A stretch of DNA of 64,000 nucleotides, taken from positions 62,001 through 126,000 of the forward strand of contig NZ_SLZG01000010.1 of the NCBI RefSeq assembly GCF_004341625.1. The letters run 5' to 3'. Position 1 is the stretch's first letter; each line of letters begins with the position of its first letter. This document shows positions 24,524 through 33,323 of the stretch, piece after piece. The stretch is from Rhizobium sp. BK376. GTDB lineage: Bacteria; Pseudomonadota; Alphaproteobacteria; Rhizobiales; Rhizobiaceae. The notes below the pieces were generated by a model. It saw only the letters and a list, made by a program, of their open reading frames with translations, had not been told where the DNA came from and did no database searches. A program made the translations under genes and the position numbers.

Positions 24524-25385
24524 TCTTACCTCGACGCCGCAAAAACTTCATTCCGCCGTGACCGAGCGCATGTTCGCCCGCTGGACTCTGGTCATTATCT
24601 CGTTCGTGTTTCTCGCGCTGATCCTGCTTCTGCCGCTGGCGGCGGTCTTCGTGGAAGCTTTCCGCAAGGGCATCGGAGAATATTTCAGCTCCCTTCAGGA
24701 CCCCGAGACATTCTCCTCCATTCGCCTGACATTGATCGTGGCGGGTATCAGCGTCCCGCTTAATCTCGTCTGCGGCGTTGCGGCCGCATGGGCGATCGCC
24801 AAGTTCGAGTTCAAGGGCAAGGCTTTCCTGACGACCTTGATCGACCTGCCGTTCTCGGTCTCGCCTGTTATCGCCGGCCTGGTCTTCGTGCTGCTCTTCG
24901 GATCCAACAGCCTGCTGGGACCATGGCTCGAGGCCCATAACGTCAAGATCCTCTTTGCCGTGCCGGGTCTCGTGCTGGCAACGATGTTCGTGACCTTCCC
25001 CTTTGTCGCCCGAGAGCTGATCCCGCTGATGCAGGAGCAAGGAACGGCGGATGAGGAAGCGGCACTTTCGCTTGGCGCCAGCGGCTGGCAGACTTTCTGG
25101 CATGTCACGCTGCCGAACATAAAATGGGGCCTGCTCTACGGCGTTCTGCTCTGCAACGCCCGCGCCATGGGCGAATTCGGCGCCGTATCGGTCGTTTCGG
25201 GCCACATCCGCGGCGAGACCAACACTATGCCGCTGCAGGTCGAAATTCTCTATAATGATTACAATTTCGCAGGCGCCTTTGCCGTGGCGAGCCTTCTCGC
25301 CCTGCTTGCGCTGGTGACGCTCGTACTCAAGACGCTGCTGGAATTTCGTTTCAGCGAAGAAATCGCTGCCAGCCGGCGTCACTGA
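24513..25385 (+). CDS. cysW: Sulfate/thiosulfate ABC transporter permease CysW
   Basis: A 290-residue inner-membrane permease, partner of CysT. The coupling loop is EEAALSLGASGWQTFWHVTLPNIKWGLLYGV, and the later RAMGEFGAVSVVSGHIRGETNT is typical of CysW. I start it at ATG 24513, which has GGAGG 8 bases upstream and lies inside the end of cysT; the frame extends to 24456 but that start has no support. It is followed by cysA after 11 bases. Confidence 0.93.
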   Translation: MAHDLTSTPQKLHSAVTERMFARWTLVIISFVFLALILLLPLAAVFVEAFRKGIGEYFSSLQDPETFSSIRLTLIVAGISVPLNLVCGVAAAWAIAKFEFKGKAFLTTLIDLPFSVSPVIAGLVFVLLFGSNSLLGPWLEAHNVKILFAVPGLVLATMFVTFPFVARELIPLMQEQGTADEEAALSLGASGWQTFWHVTLPNIKWGLLYGVLLCNARAMGEFGAVSVVSGHIRGETNTMPLQVEILYNDYNFAGAFAVASLLALLALVTLVLKTLLEFRFSEEIAASRRH

Positions 25386-25396
25386 AGGATTGATTG

Positions 25397-26446
25397 ATGG
25401 AAGTTCGCGTTCAAAATTTGCGCAAGGAATTCGGCCGCTTTCCGGCGCTTCACGATGTTTCCCTCGATATCCAGTCCAGTGAATTGATCGCTCTTCTCGG
25501 CCCCTCGGGATCCGGCAAGACGACGCTGCTGCGATTGATCGCAGGGCTTGAATCGCCGACCGAGGGCCAGATCTTCTTCGGCAGCGAGGATGCATCGAAA
25601 AAGACGGTGCAGCAGCGCAACATCGGCTTCGTCTTCCAGCATTACGCACTCTTCCGCCATATGACAGTGCTGGAAAACATATCCTTCGGTCTCAAGGTAC
25701 GGCCTTCGTCCCGACGCCCGACGCGATCGGAAATTCGCCGCCGCGCTCTCGAATTGCTCGATCTCGTCCAACTCGCTGGCCTGGAAAAGCGTTATCCGGC
25801 GCAGCTTTCCGGCGGCCAACGGCAGCGTGTGGCGCTTGCGCGGGCGATGGCAGTTGAACCAAATGTGCTGCTCCTTGACGAACCCTTCGGCGCGCTCGAC
25901 GCCCAGGTCCGCAAGGATCTGCGCAAGTGGCTGCGCGAGATTCACGACCGAACAGGGCATACGACTGTCTTCGTCACCCACGACCAGGAAGAGGCGCTGG
26001 AACTCGCCGATCGCGTGGTCGTACTGAACAAGGGCGCTATCGAGCAGGTCGGCACGCCCGACGAGATCTATGATTCACCCGTCTCGCCCTTCGTCTATGG
26101 CTTTATCGGCCAGTCCAATTGCCTCGACGTTCGCGTGACTGACGGCGAGATCTGGTTTGAGGACCGCCCCCTGGGGCTGACGACGCGCAGCGAACCGGAT
26201 GGCGAAGCTCAGCTCTATTTCCGCCCACATGACGTCGAGCTTCGCGAAGGATGCTCCGGCTGCATTGCCGGCCTTCATGTCGCCAGCCGCCGCGTTGCCG
26301 GCACTCGCCATATCGAAATCGATATCGGCGCCCGCCACAACCACGTCGAGATCGAATTGCCGCCGGACAAAGCCGGCGGTCTCGACAAGAGCCGTATCGC
26401 CTTCCGTCCGACGCGTTGGAAGCTGTTTCGAGCCAAACCGGAATGA
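25397..26446 (+). CDS. cysA: Sulfate/thiosulfate ABC transporter ATPase CysA
   Basis: A 349-residue ATPase. Walker A is GPSGSGKTTLLRLIAG, the signature LSGGQRQRVALARAMA, Walker B VLLLDEPFGALDAQVRKDLRKWLRE, and the H loop VTHDQEEALE. A C-terminal TOBE-like domain follows (SNCLDVRVTDGEIWFED to RPTRWKLF). ATG 25397 has AAGGA upstream; a TTG three bases earlier is less likely. It completes the sbp-cysT-cysW-cysA importer that feeds assimilatory sulfate reduction. Confidence 0.94.
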   Translation: MEVRVQNLRKEFGRFPALHDVSLDIQSSELIALLGPSGSGKTTLLRLIAGLESPTEGQIFFGSEDASKKTVQQRNIGFVFQHYALFRHMTVLENISFGLKVRPSSRRPTRSEIRRRALELLDLVQLAGLEKRYPAQLSGGQRQRVALARAMAVEPNVLLLDEPFGALDAQVRKDLRKWLREIHDRTGHTTVFVTHDQEEALELADRVVVLNKGAIEQVGTPDEIYDSPVSPFVYGFIGQSNCLDVRVTDGEIWFEDRPLGLTTRSEPDGEAQLYFRPHDVELREGCSGCIAGLHVASRRVAGTRHIEIDIGARHNHVEIELPPDKAGGLDKSRIAFRPTRWKLFRAKPE

Positions 26447-26517
26447 GGCATAAAGCCGGGTTGCTATCGGCGATCCGGCGGCTATCTTTGCGCCGTCTGT
26501 GAATCCACGGGAGGTCT

Positions 26518-26952
26518 GTGACGGTGTTTTATATGTACTTGAAAGCGGCGCACGTCATCGTGGTCGTGACCTTGCTCGGCGGCATGCTGCTGCTCGCTTT
26601 CACGCTCTCAATCGCGTCCGGTGGCCTGGGAGGATTGAGCGATCGAGAGGCTCAATTCATTCGCCGCGTTCAGCGCTGGGACCGCATGGTTACAGCGCCC
26701 GCGCTCGGCCTTGTCTGGATCATCGGCATATCGCTCATGAGCCTGGGGCAGTGGTACTCGTCCGTCTGGCTGATGATCAAGATCGTGCCGGTTCTGATCC
26801 TCTCGGCACTGCACGGCATGGAGTCCGGCGCCTTGCGACGGTTGGCGAACGGCAAGATCATGCAGCCTCCGCTGATCGTGCGTCATGCAATCGCTGTTAT
26901 CGCCATATGCTTCATCATTATCGCCGTGCTGGCCGTCGCCAAACCAATCTAA
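26518..26952 (+). CDS. CopD/HemJ-like integral membrane protein
   Basis: A 144-residue protein with four predicted membrane helices (about 8-30, 58-78, 80-100, 120-141). It starts at GTG with GGGAGG close upstream. The N-terminal YLKAAHVIVVVTLLGGMLLL, the central WDRMVTAPALGLVWIIGISL and the helix LMMIK-type stretch before ALHGMESGALRRL resemble the CopD and HemJ (protoporphyrinogen oxidase) group. A histidine in the first helix and a lysine in the third are the kind of residues conserved in HemJ. It stands alone after cysA. Whether it has a heme-pathway or a copper-related role cannot be decided here. Confidence 0.65.
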   Translation: MTVFYMYLKAAHVIVVVTLLGGMLLLAFTLSIASGGLGGLSDREAQFIRRVQRWDRMVTAPALGLVWIIGISLMSLGQWYSSVWLMIKIVPVLILSALHGMESGALRRLANGKIMQPPLIVRHAIAVIAICFIIIAVLAVAKPI

Positions 26953-26968
26953 CCGTTTCTGAGACCCC

Positions 26969-27829
26969 TCACGAGAGGCCGCCTGCCGACTTCTGCGATG
27001 GTTCCTCATCCGCTATTTCGGCATGCGCTGCCTCGAGACTGACCATCGCCTTGATCGGCAAATGGTCCGATGCGATGCGGGCCAAGGGCGAAGCATGGAC
27101 TTCGACGGTCGAGACCAGACCCCGGCGGTTGGCCATGATGCGGTCCAAGGCGAGCATCGGCAGCCCCGCGGGAAAGCTCGGCACCGCTGCCGGCAGCGGC
27201 CCGAAGGCTGACTGGAAAGTATTGAGTGACGAGCGATCGCCGAGACGCCACTCATTGAGATCACCAAGCAGGATAGTCGGCGTCTTCTCACCCCGGCTGT
27301 TCATCAGGTCGATGATCATGCGGGCCTGCTGGGCTCGCGAGCGCCGCAACAGACCCAGATGGGCGGCGATGACGCGAAGCGTCCCTCCCCGCGCCAACTC
27401 GATCTCAGCAATCAGCGCGCCCCGCGGCTCGAGCCCCGGCAGGTTTGCCTGGTGCACATCGCGCAGCTTGCCCTGCTTGAAGAGGATCACATTGCCGTGC
27501 CACCCGTGCGCCTTGAGCGCCCCGGAAACGGGTACGGGAACGAGGCCGGTCTCGCGCTCCAGACGATGGAGATCGAGCAGGCCCGTGCGCTCGCCAAAAC
27601 GGCTGTCCGCTTCCTGCAAAGCCATGACATCCGCATCGATCTCGTGAATGACGCGGCTGATCCTCTCCGGATCGAAACGACCGTCGGTGCCAACGCATTT
27701 GTGCACATTGTATGAAGCTATGAGCGTACCGGTAGGATGCGTTTTCCCTGTCGAATAGCTTTGGGGGCGCTTCCTGCCTTTTATGGACTCGATGATGCTT
27801 GCGCGGAGGCTCTCACGTTTTTTCTGCAT
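26969..27829 (-). CDS. Endonuclease/exonuclease/phosphatase (EEP) family hydrolase
   Basis: A 286-residue metal-dependent hydrolase of the DNase I-like fold. The active-site set is visible in order: Asn in SYNVHKC, Glu in LQEADSRF, His in IAAHLGLL, Asp-x-Asn in LLGDLNEWR, Asp in ALDRIMA and the final SDHLPIKA. The first 30 residues are basic, with no clear signal peptide. Rhizobia often carry this gene next to a phospholipase D-type protein, as here with the cardiolipin synthase 110 bases upstream on the same strand, so a role in lipid head groups or nucleic acids is possible. The substrate is unknown. Confidence 0.85.
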   Translation of the reverse strand: MQKKRESLRASIIESIKGRKRPQSYSTGKTHPTGTLIASYNVHKCVGTDGRFDPERISRVIHEIDADVMALQEADSRFGERTGLLDLHRLERETGLVPVPVSGALKAHGWHGNVILFKQGKLRDVHQANLPGLEPRGALIAEIELARGGTLRVIAAHLGLLRRSRAQQARMIIDLMNSRGEKTPTILLGDLNEWRLGDRSSLNTFQSAFGPLPAAVPSFPAGLPMLALDRIMANRRGLVSTVEVHASPLARIASDHLPIKAMVSLEAAHAEIADEEPSQKSAGGLS

Positions 27830-27939
27830 CTGTCCGCTGACCGTTTCCGTTGTCGAAGAATGCGACGGAGCTATTGATTGATACTATCGCGCGGCAATCG
27901 AGTCCGCCATACCGATCGCTCGCCACCTATTAACGCAGC

Positions 27940-29409
27940 TCACAGGTAAGGCGATCCAAGCCACAGGATTCTTTCGAGCAGGCGCACGGCGAATGGCCGG
28001 GCTGTCAACGCGGCGAGTTCCACCGGCTTGGCCGTTCGCAATGCGGCTTCGATATGCTCCTCGATCTTGCCGGCAAAACCCCGATCGAGGACCTCAAGAT
28101 CGACCTCAAAATTGAGACGAAGCGAGCGCGGATCCAGGTTGGATGAGCCGACATAAGCCCAGGTTCCATCGATCGTCAGCAGCTTCGAGTGATTGAACGC
28201 GCCTTCGGCGCGCCAGATACGGCAATAGTTCTTCAGGATCTGGTCGAACTGCGCTGTCATTGCCCGGTCGACCAGCACCAAATTATTCGCAGCCGGTACG
28301 ACGATATCCACCTCCACGCCTCGCCGGGCGGCCGTCACCAGGGCACTGATCAACTCCCGGTCCGGCAGGAAATAGGGCGACATGATACGGATCGAACTGC
28401 GCGCCACCGAAAAGGCGCCTATCAGCATCCTGTGATTGGTCTCAACGCTCCGGTCCGGCCCTGAGGCAATCACCCGCATGAGCACTGGCGCTCCGGGCTG
28501 TGTGGCTGGTGTCGGAACAGTCCAGTGCTCGCCGCGAAGCACTTCGCCGGTCGCAAAACGCCAGTCTTCCGCAGCAATGTGAAAGAGATCGGCAACCACG
28601 GGGCCGGTGACGCAGAAATGCGCATCGTGCGCGTAGTTCGCCCCGGCAAACTCGTGTGTGAACCCCTGCCGAATATTCATGCCGCCGGTAAAGGCAATAC
28701 GCCCGTCAACGACCAGAATCTTCCGGTGCGTGCGCAGGTTCGCATAGGGTAGCCGCAACCCCATGATGACGTTGCCATTGAAGACGTCGACCTGAACGCC
28801 CCCATCCTTCAGATGGCCCATAATGCTCGGCACCGAATAGCGGGCGCCGACCGCGTCGATCAGGACGCGAACGCTGACGTCGCGCTTGACCGCAGCAATC
28901 AAGGCGTCCGCGATCCTGAAGCCGATAGGGTCGCGATCGAAAATATAGGTCTCAAGCATGATGCTGCGCTCGGCACCATCAATAGCAGCCTTCATCGCCG
29001 CATAGGCCGCATCGCCATCTTCCAGCATTTCTATCGTGTTGCCGGTCATCAGCGGATGGCGGGCGACGCGGTCGCCGAGGATTTTCATCGCCCGAAAACG
29101 ACCCCCATAGGTGCTGGCGACCGTCTCGTTATCGGCATCGAAATTCGTCAGATCCCCAAAGGCGTCTTTTTGGTAAAAGACATTGCGTTGGGAACTGATT
29201 GTTGCCCTGCGGATGCGGTTAACGCCGGCGATGGCATAAAGCACCGCGCCGACGATCGGCGACAAGAGGATGACGCCAACCCAGCCAGTGGCGGCGCGAA
29301 CTTCCTCCTTGGTCATAGCGGCATGGATAGCTGCCGCTGCGCCCAGCACGATCGACAGGGCGGCAAGGATATGCGGCCAATAGGTGGATAAGAGATCAAA
29401 CATATTCAA
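27940..29409 (-). CDS. cls: Cardiolipin synthase, phospholipase D family
   Basis: A 489-residue membrane enzyme that joins two phosphatidylglycerols into cardiolipin. Two membrane segments occupy about residues 7-30 and 38-62. The paired HKD motifs are THRKILVVDGRIAFTGG and NHSKLLTIDGTWAYVGSSNLDPRS. The length and the N-terminal membrane anchor match bacterial Cls of the ClsA type. It is followed by the EEP hydrolase on the same strand. No GGAAC-type stress promoter is visible in its 98-base upstream gap, unlike TreZ just beyond. Confidence 0.88.
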   Translation of the reverse strand: MNMFDLLSTYWPHILAALSIVLGAAAAIHAAMTKEEVRAATGWVGVILLSPIVGAVLYAIAGVNRIRRATISSQRNVFYQKDAFGDLTNFDADNETVASTYGGRFRAMKILGDRVARHPLMTGNTIEMLEDGDAAYAAMKAAIDGAERSIMLETYIFDRDPIGFRIADALIAAVKRDVSVRVLIDAVGARYSVPSIMGHLKDGGVQVDVFNGNVIMGLRLPYANLRTHRKILVVDGRIAFTGGMNIRQGFTHEFAGANYAHDAHFCVTGPVVADLFHIAAEDWRFATGEVLRGEHWTVPTPATQPGAPVLMRVIASGPDRSVETNHRMLIGAFSVARSSIRIMSPYFLPDRELISALVTAARRGVEVDIVVPAANNLVLVDRAMTAQFDQILKNYCRIWRAEGAFNHSKLLTIDGTWAYVGSSNLDPRSLRLNFEVDLEVLDRGFAGKIEEHIEAALRTAKPVELAALTARPFAVRLLERILWLGSPYL

Positions 29410-29507
29410 GGAGTATAGTCATGCCCCCGCGAGATCTACTCGTCTGAAAAGTGCAACACATTTAGCCGTTTAGAGCAACAACAGATCCCAGGTGATTTCG
29501 AATTTCC

Positions 29508-31343
29508 TCAACCTGCGTTCGCAAAAGCCGAATCGATCGCAAAAGCCACCGCCCGCGGCCCAAGCTTTCCCTCCGCCGTTTGGGCTTTCCCGGAAGGCGA
29601 GCCATTGTCAAAAATGACGACGCCGTCGAGCGGAGGAATCGCTCTCATTTCACTTGAGAGATTGGCCCGCAATTCCAGCTTGTGTTCGCCTGATGTCCAG
29701 GAGACAGCGACGACGTGATCCGGTGCCCTTAAGATCTCCGCCCTGACGTTGCCGCGCTTCAGTACGGGCACGACATAGCGCTGGCGCAATGTCAGCAGAT
29801 TGCGAACCAGCCGTCGCCAGTGCTGCCCATGTCCAGTGTCGACCGATTGCCATTGCAGTTTCGATCGATCGAAGGTCGATTTGGCATTGGGATCGGGCAG
29901 ATCGACGAGCGACTTCCCGTCCTTGATGCCGCCAAAACCCTCAGCTTCCGCCGCCCTGCCATTGCGAACGATCTCGCCGAGTTCGCCGGTATAGTCGCAG
30001 AAGAAGAAGAAAGGTTGCGTTTCCCCAAACTCCTCACCCATGAATAGGAACGGAATTTGCGGCGACAACAGCATGATCGATGTCAGCGCCTCGACCATGC
30101 CATCGTCCGCGAGGCTAAGGAGCCTTTCACCGAATGCCCTGTTGCCAATCTGATCGTGGTTTTGCAGGAAATTTATAAAGGAGGCTGGCGGTAGAACCGC
30201 GTTGTTGCCAGGCTCTGACAGGGCACTGGCCGAGGCGGCGCCACGGTTGGGAAAAATGAATCCCTCGGCCAGCGATTTGGCCAGTTTTTCCGCAAGATCG
30301 GTCGAGAATGTCTTGTAGTGACCCGCTACTTCGCCGGTAGCGATTACATGGGCGACATGGTGAAAATCGTCGTTCCATTCCGCCGTATAGGTTTTTACTC
30401 CACCACCGGCATTGCGCGCCAGGACGCCCGTATCATTGCGTTGGTCTTCTACGACAAGATGGATTTCGCGATCAGGGAACGCCCCAAGCACTCTCTCTGC
30501 AATCTCGGTCAGGATATGCTTCGGAGAACTGTCATAGATCTGCTCGATCGCATCGAGGCGGAGCCCGTCCAGCTGAAACTCGCCGATCCAATAGAGCGCG
30601 TTGCCGACGAAATAGCGGCGCACGGCCTCCTGGCCGTAGTCGATCGCAGCTCCCCATGGGGTCTGCACATCGGCGCGGAAAAAGGCCGGCGCATACCTCG
30701 GCAGATAGTTCCCTTCCGGACCGAAATGATTGTAGACGACATCGAGCAGCACCATGATGCCATGAGCATGGGCGGCGTCTATGAAGGCCTTCATGTCGTC
30801 AGGTGTCCCATAGGCCGGGTGCGGGGCGTAGTGGAGGACACCGTCATAACCCCAGCCGCGCTTGCCGGAAAAATGGGCTACAGGCATGATCTCGATCGCC
30901 GTGAAACCACTTTTGGCAAGATGCGGCAGCCTTTCCATCGCAGCCCGGAATGTCCCTTCCGGCGTGAAGGTACCGATATGCAGTTCGCAAATGACGGCCT
31001 CTTCCCAGGGGCTGCCGCGCCATTTTGTCTTCCATTCATAACTATCAGGCACCGTCAGCAGCGACGGCCCATCGACCGCTGAGAGCTGCGATCGCGAAGC
31101 GGGATCGGCCACGGCAAGACCGTCAGACAAGATGAATTGATATTCGCTTCCGAAAGTCGGTTTCGCGCATCGATGCTCGAACCAGCCGCCTTCCTTCGCC
31201 GTCATCGCAAACTCCTGAGAAGCAAGGCGAATTTTCAGCTCCTTTTCATTAGGCGCCCATAGTCGAAAGATCACATCGCCATCGTCGATCTCTGGTCCCC
31301 AGTGCGCTTCGACACCGGCCAAGTTGCGTTTCAGGCTCGTCAT
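29508..31343 (-). CDS. treZ: Malto-oligosyltrehalose trehalohydrolase
   Basis: A 611-residue GH13 enzyme that releases trehalose from maltooligosyl-trehalose. The N-terminal immunoglobulin-like domain (FRLWAPNEKELKIRL) is followed by the barrel: VICELHIGTFTPEGTF, LDVVYNHFGPEGNYL, the nucleophile in GLRLDAIEQIYD, the acid/base in HLVVEDQRND and the FLQNHDQIGNRAFGERL motif that marks TreZ. The start is ATG 31343. TreY, the enzyme that makes its substrate, is not in the window. A GGAAC-N18-TT box lies about 55 bases upstream, consistent with stress-induced trehalose production. Confidence 0.9.
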   Translation of the reverse strand: MTSLKRNLAGVEAHWGPEIDDGDVIFRLWAPNEKELKIRLASQEFAMTAKEGGWFEHRCAKPTFGSEYQFILSDGLAVADPASRSQLSAVDGPSLLTVPDSYEWKTKWRGSPWEEAVICELHIGTFTPEGTFRAAMERLPHLAKSGFTAIEIMPVAHFSGKRGWGYDGVLHYAPHPAYGTPDDMKAFIDAAHAHGIMVLLDVVYNHFGPEGNYLPRYAPAFFRADVQTPWGAAIDYGQEAVRRYFVGNALYWIGEFQLDGLRLDAIEQIYDSSPKHILTEIAERVLGAFPDREIHLVVEDQRNDTGVLARNAGGGVKTYTAEWNDDFHHVAHVIATGEVAGHYKTFSTDLAEKLAKSLAEGFIFPNRGAASASALSEPGNNAVLPPASFINFLQNHDQIGNRAFGERLLSLADDGMVEALTSIMLLSPQIPFLFMGEEFGETQPFFFFCDYTGELGEIVRNGRAAEAEGFGGIKDGKSLVDLPDPNAKSTFDRSKLQWQSVDTGHGQHWRRLVRNLLTLRQRYVVPVLKRGNVRAEILRAPDHVVAVSWTSGEHKLELRANLSSEMRAIPPLDGVVIFDNGSPSGKAQTAEGKLGPRAVAFAIDSAFANAG

Positions 31344-31396
31344 TCATTGGTCTCCCGGAACGTTCGCATCGGTCGATCGGACACTCTGGGCAAAGG

Positions 31397-31421
31397 AACA
31401 GTCAAACCGGCCAATGGTTCC
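31397..31421 (-). promoter_or_regulatory. Candidate EcfG/RpoE2 stress promoter of treZ
   Basis: On the - strand GGAAC (31421 to 31417) is followed after 18 bases by TT (GGAAC-N16-TGTT). This fits the rhizobial extracytoplasmic stress sigma consensus GGAAC-N18/19-TT, although the -10 element is TGTT rather than CGTT. It points at treZ. Confidence 0.45.
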
Positions 31422-31714
31422 TGTCTCCCTGCAACGTCCATAATTTTAACGCTAGCCGCGGATCGGCAGTCATTTTGAATTGAACCGGCAGACCGGTAGG
31501 CCCATACTCACTGCGTCGCTGCTTCGCCTCCACACTTCTTTTTGCACAAGTCTAGGGATCTCGTCGGCAGGAGGTCGCAGCGGATTTTGTAAGGGTAGCG
31601 TTCGGAAGATGTGCCTTCCGTGGCCCAAGGGGCCTGTTTTCACATGCAAGCCCGCGTTTCAAGAACGGGCATTCACTTAATCAAGCATTGGCGTGCACAG
31701 GATGCCGCAGGCCA

Positions 31715-31739
31715 GGAACTTTCGGCATTTTGCAAAGTT
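31715..31739 (+). promoter_or_regulatory. Candidate EcfG/RpoE2 stress promoter of the DUF2934 gene
   Basis: GGAAC at 31715-31719, 16 bases, then AGTT at 31736-31739, fitting GGAAC-N18-TT. It lies 34 bases before the ATG at 31774. Confidence 0.6.
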
Positions 31740-31773
31740 AAGCGAAGTCCAGTCATGGGAACGGAGATAAGCG

Positions 31774-32052
31774 ATGACGGAATCAAGGGACGAATGGATC
31801 AAAAAGCGGGCATACGCCATCTGGGAAGAAGAAGGTTATCCGACAGGTCGTGACGCAGCCCATTGGGAACAGGCGAGCAAAGAGCGCGCCTCGGTCGAAA
31901 AGACCTCTCCCCATGGCATCGAAGTCAAGCCAAAGGCAAAGCGTAAAACCGCGCCAAAGGTGGCGGTTGGCAGCAACGGCGCTGCAGCTGCTGTAACGCA
32001 GGCAGTTGCCGCAAAACGCGCGCCGCGCAAGGCGCCCGCAGCAAAAGTCTGA
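31774..32052 (+). CDS. DUF2934 family protein
   Basis: A 92-residue soluble protein. Residues 5-36 (DEWIKKRAYAIWEEEGYP to DAAHWEQA) are the DUF2934 pattern, a short helical motif found in many rhizobial stress-regulon proteins. The C-terminal half is a Lys/Ala/Pro-rich basic tail (KPKAKRKTAPKV, then KRAPRKAPAAKV), suggesting nucleic-acid contact. It has its own GGAAC-type promoter upstream and a strong terminator downstream, so it is monocistronic. The molecular function is unknown. Confidence 0.8.
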   Translation: MTESRDEWIKKRAYAIWEEEGYPTGRDAAHWEQASKERASVEKTSPHGIEVKPKAKRKTAPKVAVGSNGAAAAVTQAVAAKRAPRKAPAAKV

Positions 32053-32096
32053 GCATATCCTTCTTCGCCCCACAATTTCTCGATCCAAACTTTGCG

Positions 32097-32133
32097 ATGG
32101 CCCGACGGTTCCCCGTCGGGCCATATCGTTTTG
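32097..32133 (+). terminator. Intrinsic terminator of the DUF2934 gene
   Basis: A 12-bp perfect stem (32097-32108 with 32113-32124, core CCCGACGG/CCGTCGGG) closes a TTCC loop, followed by ATCGTTTT. It lies 44 bases after the stop codon. Confidence 0.8.
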
Positions 32134-32160
32134 GGTCATTTCGGCGAAATTCTTCCGGAT

Positions 32161-32185
32161 GGAACAATCCCGAGCGCAATGAATT
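32161..32185 (+). promoter_or_regulatory. Possible EcfG/RpoE2 stress promoter of the DUF3175 gene
   Basis: GGAAC at 32161-32165 is followed after 18 bases by TT at 32184-32185 (local -10 AATT, a weak match). It lies 63 bases before the chosen start of the DUF3175 gene. Confidence 0.35.
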
Positions 32186-32247
32186 TCATGTGCAGCGAAA
32201 AGCGAGGAACGGGAATTGATGCTCGCGAGCATCCAGGGACGATGACC

Positions 32248-32538
32248 ATGGCCAAGTCGCAGAAGAAGAAATGGTCGCAGGACGTGACCGAAAACAGCGA
32301 TGCGATGGACCTGAAGGAAGGTGTATTCAAATCGCACGATCCGAAGAAGATTGCGGACGCTCTGAAGCATTCAGCAGAGGCAAGTTCTCGACGCAAGTCC
32401 AGCCCCTTCCGATCGGCGATGTCGATGCTGAATTTCTACATCAATCGCGCGGGCAATCAGCTCGACAAAAAGCAGGAGAATACGCTCGAAGAAGCGAAGA
32501 ACGAGCTGCGTAAGGATTTCCATCGCAAGCCCAAATAG
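32248..32538 (+). CDS. DUF3175 family protein
   Basis: A 96-residue basic soluble protein starting MAKSQKKKWSQDVTENSDAMDL, with the family core KSHDPKKIADALKHSAEASSRRK and a C-terminal helix NQLDKKQENTLEEAKNELRK. I place the start at ATG 32248, which has AGGGA 9 bases upstream; ATG 32242 is too close to it, and the frame runs open to 32092 through the preceding terminator. DUF3175 proteins are common in rhizobia and have no known function. It lies in a block of stress-related genes. Confidence 0.75.
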   Translation: MAKSQKKKWSQDVTENSDAMDLKEGVFKSHDPKKIADALKHSAEASSRRKSSPFRSAMSMLNFYINRAGNQLDKKQENTLEEAKNELRKDFHRKPK

Positions 32539-32577
32539 AACGTTCACCAGCAGCATATTGGACAAGGGACGATTTAA

Positions 32578-33303
32578 TTGACCTATGAGCTATACTACTG
32601 GGACGGCATTCAGGGCCGTGGCGAGTTCGTGCGGCTCTCGCTTGAGGAAGCGGGAGCCGACTATGTCGACGTGACGCGCGGCCCGCAGGGCATGAGGGCT
32701 ATGATGAAGATCATGGAGAGCCGGACCGCGCCCCATATCCCCTTCGCGCCGCCATTCCTGAGGGATGGCGACCTGATCATCTCTCATGTCGCAAATATCC
32801 TGATGTATCTTGCACCCAAGCTTGGGCTTGCCCCGGCGGATGAAGGGCTTCGTGCCGTCACACACGGACTACAGCTGACGATCACCGATCTGGTCGCGGA
32901 GGTGCACGACACCCACCACCCGATCGCGACCTCCCAATATTTCGAGGACCAGAGGCAGGAAGCCAAGGCACGGTCCGCCGAATTCATCGACAACCGCATG
33001 CCGAAGTTTCTCGGTTATTTCGAACGTGTCCTGCAGCAGAACCCGGAAGGACCGGAGCACATTGTCGGCAAGAGCCTGACCTATGTCGATCTGTCGCTCT
33101 TCCAAGTCGTCGAGGGGCTGCACTATGCATTTCCGCGCGGGATGCACGGCTTTGCAACGAAATATCCGGCACTTGCAGCCCTGCACAGCTCAGTCCGCAA
33201 ACGTCCCAGAATCGCAGATTACGTGAAATCCGAGCGGAGGCTTGCATTCAGCGAAGACGGCATCTTTCGGCATTATCCCGAACTGGACAAGGACGCCGCT
33301 TGA
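32578..33303 (+). CDS. Glutathione S-transferase family protein
   Basis: A 241-residue soluble protein. The thioredoxin-like N-domain opens TYELYYWDGIQGRGEFVRLSLEEAGADY, with LISHVANILMYLAPKLGL near residue 70, and an all-helical C-domain includes KSLTYVDLSLFQVVEGL. It starts at TTG 32578 with AGGGA 8 bases upstream; no in-frame ATG is near. Tyr or Ser near the N-terminus would activate glutathione. The substrate is unknown. It lies between DUF3175 and ku on the same strand. Confidence 0.85.
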   Translation: MTYELYYWDGIQGRGEFVRLSLEEAGADYVDVTRGPQGMRAMMKIMESRTAPHIPFAPPFLRDGDLIISHVANILMYLAPKLGLAPADEGLRAVTHGLQLTITDLVAEVHDTHHPIATSQYFEDQRQEAKARSAEFIDNRMPKFLGYFERVLQQNPEGPEHIVGKSLTYVDLSLFQVVEGLHYAFPRGMHGFATKYPALAALHSSVRKRPRIADYVKSERRLAFSEDGIFRHYPELDKDAA

Positions 33304-33323
33304 AGTGCGGCTGATGGAAACCC

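Larger units (their letters stand above)
31344..31773. other. Divergent regulatory gap between treZ and the DUF2934 gene
   Basis: This 430-base stretch has no supported gene; a 66-codon frame at 31480 lacks a ribosome site and family resemblance. It holds two oppositely facing GGAAC-type stress promoters, listed separately, and small hairpins such as CCCG/CGGG near 31653-31671 of unknown meaning. Confidence 0.5.

Noticed and set aside
31480..31680. 66-codon frame upstream of the DUF2934 gene
   Set aside because: No ribosome site, no family resemblance, and it lies in a promoter region.
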